Positions 6,923 through 9,255 of a stretch of DNA of 9,255 nucleotides are shown here, one piece after another. The DNA lies in NCBI GenBank assembly GCA_030613915.1, contig JAUWKY010000057.1, positions 1-9,255 of the forward strand, given 5' to 3'. Both the position numbers and the translations under genes were made by a program. The stretch comes from Syntrophobacterales bacterium. GTDB lineage: Bacteria; Desulfobacterota; Syntrophobacteria; BM002. The notes under the pieces are model-generated. The model did not search any database, was not told the origin of the DNA, and saw only the letters and a program-made list of their open reading frames with translations. Every line of letters begins with the position of its first letter. Position 1 is the stretch's first letter.

Positions 6923-6943
6923 GGGTGGGGTTTATCCCCACCC
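6923..6943. terminator. Perfect GC-rich hairpin between convergent genes
   Basis: GGGTGGGG (6923-6930) and CCCCACCC (6936-6943) form a perfect 8-bp stem around the loop TTTAT. It lies between the 3' ends of the aldo/keto reductase (plus) and the MoaD-like gene (minus), where a bidirectional terminator is expected. No uninterrupted T-run follows on either strand. It has the look of an intergenic REP-like palindrome. The rest of the gap, 6862-6989, holds nothing else I can support. Confidence 0.55.
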
Positions 6944-6989
6944 GCATAAATGTTTGAATCTGGATTGGAATGTTTTGTTACGCCATGCT

Positions 6990-7286
6990 CTATGCGCTCT
7001 GCTTCTTTCTTTTCTCCACCGATTCCTTCCTGAAGCCCAGGGAAACAAAGGTGTTAAACGCCAGCTCCGGTGGAAAGAGAGCCACCCGATCTCCTTCGCT
7101 GATCTCTGTATACAGGGTGGCCCCCCGGCCATTTACCATAATCATTTTGATCCTGTCTTCAGGGAGGCCAAGTCGAGGCAGCAGGTCTTCAACTCTCGAT
7201 CCGGAGGTGAGCTCCAATTCAAATTCTTGGCACCCCTCCCCCGCTTCGTTTCTCAAATCTCCACCTAAAAGAACGGTTATTCGCAT
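6990..7286 (-). CDS. MoaD/ThiS-fold (ubiquitin-like) protein paired with AOR
   Basis: A 98-residue beta-grasp protein. Strand 1 is MRITVLLGG, a VEDLLPRLGLPEDRIKMIMVNG helix-strand region follows, then ISEGDRVALFPP (62-73). This is the MoaD/ThiS pattern; such proteins carry sulfur for molybdopterin or thiamin synthesis through a C-terminal Gly-Gly. Here the tail after FPP reads ELAFNTFVSLGFRKE and continues to a basic end, with no Gly-Gly, so sulfur carriage by thiocarboxylate is doubtful. It lies on the same strand as AOR, 81 nt downstream, which fits a role with the pterin cofactor. I chose the ATG at 7286 because it starts strand 1. An upstream ATG (7298) and a TTG (7316) fall in a heptad repeat and lack ribosome sites; even the chosen start has only a weak GGA seven nt upstream. 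Confidence 0.72.
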   Translation of the reverse strand: MRITVLLGGDLRNEAGEGCQEFELELTSGSRVEDLLPRLGLPEDRIKMIMVNGRGATLYTEISEGDRVALFPPELAFNTFVSLGFRKESVEKRKKQSA

Positions 7287-7296
7287 GGCTGTGTCC

Positions 7297-7317
7297 ATTC
7301 GATGTTCGATATTCAAT
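7297..7317. repeat. 7-bp-period repeat array, NTTCGAT-type units
   Basis: Three heptamers, ATTCGAT, GTTCGAT and ATTCAAT, run between the MoaD-like start and the AOR 3' hairpin. It is short and would not stand out alone, but it shares the period and intergenic position of three other arrays in the window. It also argues that the open frame upstream of 7286 is non-coding. Confidence 0.45.
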
Positions 7318-7324
7318 TAGCAAA

Positions 7325-7341
7325 GGGGGCCAAAGGCCCCC
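7325..7341 (-). terminator. Stem-loop after AOR
   Basis: GGGGGCC (7325-7331) and GGCCCCC (7335-7341) are a perfect 7-bp stem with a 3-nt loop, 27 nt after the AOR stop. On the minus strand it is followed by TTTGCT, a weak T-run. It may end most AOR transcripts or only attenuate read-through into the MoaD-like gene, setting their ratio. Confidence 0.6.
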
Positions 7342-7367
7342 TGATTACGAGTCAATTGTGGTTCGTT

Positions 7368-9104
7368 CTAGAAATCTAACACCGTGTCCAGCTCTTCATC
7401 CGTTACGTCAAAGACCACGTTGTGAGGCGCCAGCGGCTCTTTGCTGAAAAATTCAGGGAGCCGGTCGTCAGAGGGTGTGAAGCCGGCAGCCTTGTTGAAT
7501 TCCAATTCCGTTTTGATTATTTGCTTGCCGTATTCGATCACGTCGTCCATGGTCATATTCAAATTGTATTGAGCGTTTAACATCTTTGGGATAGCCTCCA
7601 AACCGCTGGGAATGTCCAAAACGGCAAAGGCGACGAATACACAGAGCCCTGCGGCGTCAATCGCCGCGGTGGCGAGTTGGAGATTTCTGGAAAGATCAAC
7701 TTGTCCCTCAGGCTTGAGAGGATCTACGAAGCCACCAACTTTCAATATATTGGTGGCTACTGCGTACCCGGCTGTATGGTCTGCGCCCATGGTAGTGGTG
7801 GCATAGGTAACACCTATACCTTTCACTGCCCGCGGGTCGTAGGCTGGGAGGGACTGGCGTTTTACTACCGGTACGTGCGAAACTCCATAAGCCTGCCCGG
7901 TAACCGCAGTGCCGCTGCCCAATATACGCCCCAGAGGCGTGCCCTTGCCGATTTCGTGTATGAGTTCGATGGCACCGGCGGCGTCGCCAAAAGCTTTGAC
8001 CCCGGCATGCATTGCCACAGCAACTGCACAACCTGTCTCTATGGTGTCCAGGCCGTAGTCGTCGCACAATCTGTCAATCTCGGCAATTGCATCAAGATCA
8101 TCAATGCCGCAGTTGGCGCCATTGGCCCAGATAGTTTCATACTCCAAGGCGGAGGTTACATAGTTCTTATCTTTGTCAACATACTCGTTTGAGCACTGAA
8201 TGATACAGGTTGAGCAGCCTGAGTGAGTGGGATTACCGCCACGCTCCTTGATGACATCGTGCATGGTCTCACCGCTAATTTTCGCTACTCCTTCGAACTG
8301 TCCCTCGGTGAAATTGCGGGTGGGAAAGCCCCCCGCCTCGTTGATGATGCTGGTGAGCACATTGGTTCCGTAGACGGCCAATCCTCCCCCCGGTTTTGTG
8401 ACGGGGTGTTCGCGCAGAGCATCCCTGAAAACCCCAGCGGCCTCTTTGAAGGCTTTCTTATCTGCATAGGTGACCCCGGGAGCCTCTTTGTCATCTACCA
8501 CAATGGCCTTCATACCCTTGGAGCCCATAACCGCGCCCATGCCACCTCGGCCGGCATGTCGGGATGGTGTTCCATTGGTGCTGGTAACCGCTACCGAAGC
8601 TGCTGATAACTTCATTTCCCCGGCTGGCCCGATTGAGACAATCCCAACCTTTTTGCCATACTTATCTTGCAGTTTACTGGCGAGGTCGTAGTTCTTCAGT
8701 CCCTTGAATTCGTTTGCGGGCTGCAGTTGAACACCATCCTTGTTCACCAGCAAGTAGAATAGTTTACCTTCGGGGGCCTGCCCTTCCAGTACCACCCCGG
8801 CTATTCTCAATTTGCCGAGCTTGATTGCCACATTGCCCCCCACATTGCTTTCTTTTATTCCTCCAGTAAGGGGACTTTTGGCACCAATGGAAAGGCGCCC
8901 TGAGTTGGCGCAAGTTGTGCCTGACAAAAGGCCTGCAGCCACCACCAACTTGTTACTGGGATCCAGAGGATGACAGAGCGGCGGTACCTCGCTTGCCACG
9001 ATTCCTGAGGTAAGCCCTCTCCCTCCAAGCGCTGCGTATTCCGGGGCAAGTTCCTCCACCTGGATTTTCCCCTCGGTCATGTCTACACGGATAAGTTTTC
9101 TCAT
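7368..9104 (-). CDS. Aldehyde:ferredoxin oxidoreductase (tungsten/molybdenum pterin enzyme)
   Basis: A 578-residue protein, close to the usual 600 or so. AORs oxidise aldehydes to carboxylates, or run in reverse, using a bis-pterin W or Mo site and one [4Fe-4S] cluster, passing electrons to ferredoxin in the cytoplasm. The N-terminal pterin-binding domain shows GGRGLTS, SGRLSIGAKSPLTGG and SNVGG (about residues 27-90). The cluster ligands are visible as C297, C300 and C304 in GCSTCIIQC, with the distant fourth ligand C488 in DAAGLCVF. The DxxGLD pterin motif is D348-D353. The YDPRAVKGIGVTYATTTMGADHTAGY segment is family-typical. AAGGGGGT ahead of the ATG at 9104 is a clear ribosome site. The MoaD-like gene follows, probably in the same unit. 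The exact aldehyde, and W versus Mo, cannot be read from sequence. Confidence 0.95.
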   Translation of the reverse strand: MRKLIRVDMTEGKIQVEELAPEYAALGGRGLTSGIVASEVPPLCHPLDPSNKLVVAAGLLSGTTCANSGRLSIGAKSPLTGGIKESNVGGNVAIKLGKLRIAGVVLEGQAPEGKLFYLLVNKDGVQLQPANEFKGLKNYDLASKLQDKYGKKVGIVSIGPAGEMKLSAASVAVTSTNGTPSRHAGRGGMGAVMGSKGMKAIVVDDKEAPGVTYADKKAFKEAAGVFRDALREHPVTKPGGGLAVYGTNVLTSIINEAGGFPTRNFTEGQFEGVAKISGETMHDVIKERGGNPTHSGCSTCIIQCSNEYVDKDKNYVTSALEYETIWANGANCGIDDLDAIAEIDRLCDDYGLDTIETGCAVAVAMHAGVKAFGDAAGAIELIHEIGKGTPLGRILGSGTAVTGQAYGVSHVPVVKRQSLPAYDPRAVKGIGVTYATTTMGADHTAGYAVATNILKVGGFVDPLKPEGQVDLSRNLQLATAAIDAAGLCVFVAFAVLDIPSGLEAIPKMLNAQYNLNMTMDDVIEYGKQIIKTELEFNKAAGFTPSDDRLPEFFSKEPLAPHNVVFDVTDEELDTVLDF

Positions 9105-9129
9105 AACACTACCCCCTTGTGTTTATCTG

Positions 9130-9161
9130 AATTGCCAATTACTCGTTTTTAGTAGCCAATT
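9130..9161. promoter_or_regulatory. Repeated GCCAATT motif upstream of AOR
   Basis: GCCAATT occurs at 9134-9140 and again at 9155-9161, exactly 21 bp apart, about two DNA turns. The first copy is part of the near-perfect palindrome AATTGCCAATT (9130-9140). The position 26-57 nt before the AOR start suits an operator. I found no convincing -35/-10 pair. The remaining DNA to the window end (9162-9255) shows no gene or other site I can support. Confidence 0.35.
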
Positions 9162-9255
9162 CATGAAATATCCGGGCTAGGTGCGTTGTGATGGAATTCG
9201 GACAATGGGAAACTTCTCCCTAATTTATGACTGAATGGCTCGGGAACTGTCAAGA

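Noticed and set aside
6858..7268. 136-codon plus-strand frame overlapping the aldo/keto reductase stop
   Set aside because: It runs through the intergenic hairpin and antisense to the MoaD-like gene, with low-complexity product and no recognisable motif.
7287..7316. Upstream starts (ATG 7298, TTG 7316) for the MoaD-like protein
   Set aside because: They lie in a heptad repeat without a ribosome site, while the beta-grasp fold begins at MRITV from 7286.
7677..8192. 171-codon plus-strand frame inside AOR
   Set aside because: Antisense shadow of a gene with a complete set of catalytic motifs; no ribosome site and no motif of its own.

Overview
This window has ordinary bacterial or archaeal gene organisation: dense genes, short gaps, Shine-Dalgarno sequences and one TTG start. 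It carries seven well-supported protein genes. A molybdo/tungsto-pterin aldehyde:ferredoxin oxidoreductase (AOR) with a MoaD-fold protein beside it points to an anaerobe. My guess is an uncultured Chloroflexota-like lineage, but that rests on gene content and intergenic style only and is low confidence. No rRNA, tRNA, CRISPR array or complete transposase was seen.

Layout, left to right. 1-108 is a gene-poor leader with a short 7-bp-period repeat. 109-2269 is a two-gene plus-strand operon: a TIM-barrel glycoside-hydrolase-like protein followed 10 nt later by a UDP-sugar 4-epimerase-type SDR, which suggests sugar or polysaccharide metabolism. A convergent gap (2270-2339) with a heptad repeat and a hairpin separates this operon from a minus-strand S9-family serine peptidase (2340-4271). 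Upstream of the peptidase lies a hairpin-rich element of about 178 bp with imperfect terminal inverted repeats and AGAT duplications. It has the form of a MITE and carries a 53-60 codon open frame. Next is a minus-strand ribbon-helix-helix (RHH) regulator (4577-5026) with a readable promoter and an inverted repeat over its -10 box, as expected for autoregulation. A 262-nt gap with a long heptad-periodic array leads to a plus-strand aldo/keto reductase (5347-6861, TTG start) that carries an unusual helical insertion. A perfect GC-rich hairpin closes that gene against the convergent minus-strand pair AOR (9104-7368) and MoaD-like protein (7286-6990). These two are separated by another hairpin and another heptad array.

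The most notable structure is not a gene. Four intergenic borders (24-51, 2251-2292, 5142-5232, 7297-7317) carry short arrays with a 7-bp period but unrelated unit sequences, and one of them runs through the stop codon of the epimerase. The second is the MITE-like element at 4367-4552. Individual proteins also have oddities: an Asp where the GH nucleophile Glu is expected, a MoaD fold without the C-terminal Gly-Gly, and an aldo/keto reductase about 130-180 residues longer than usual.
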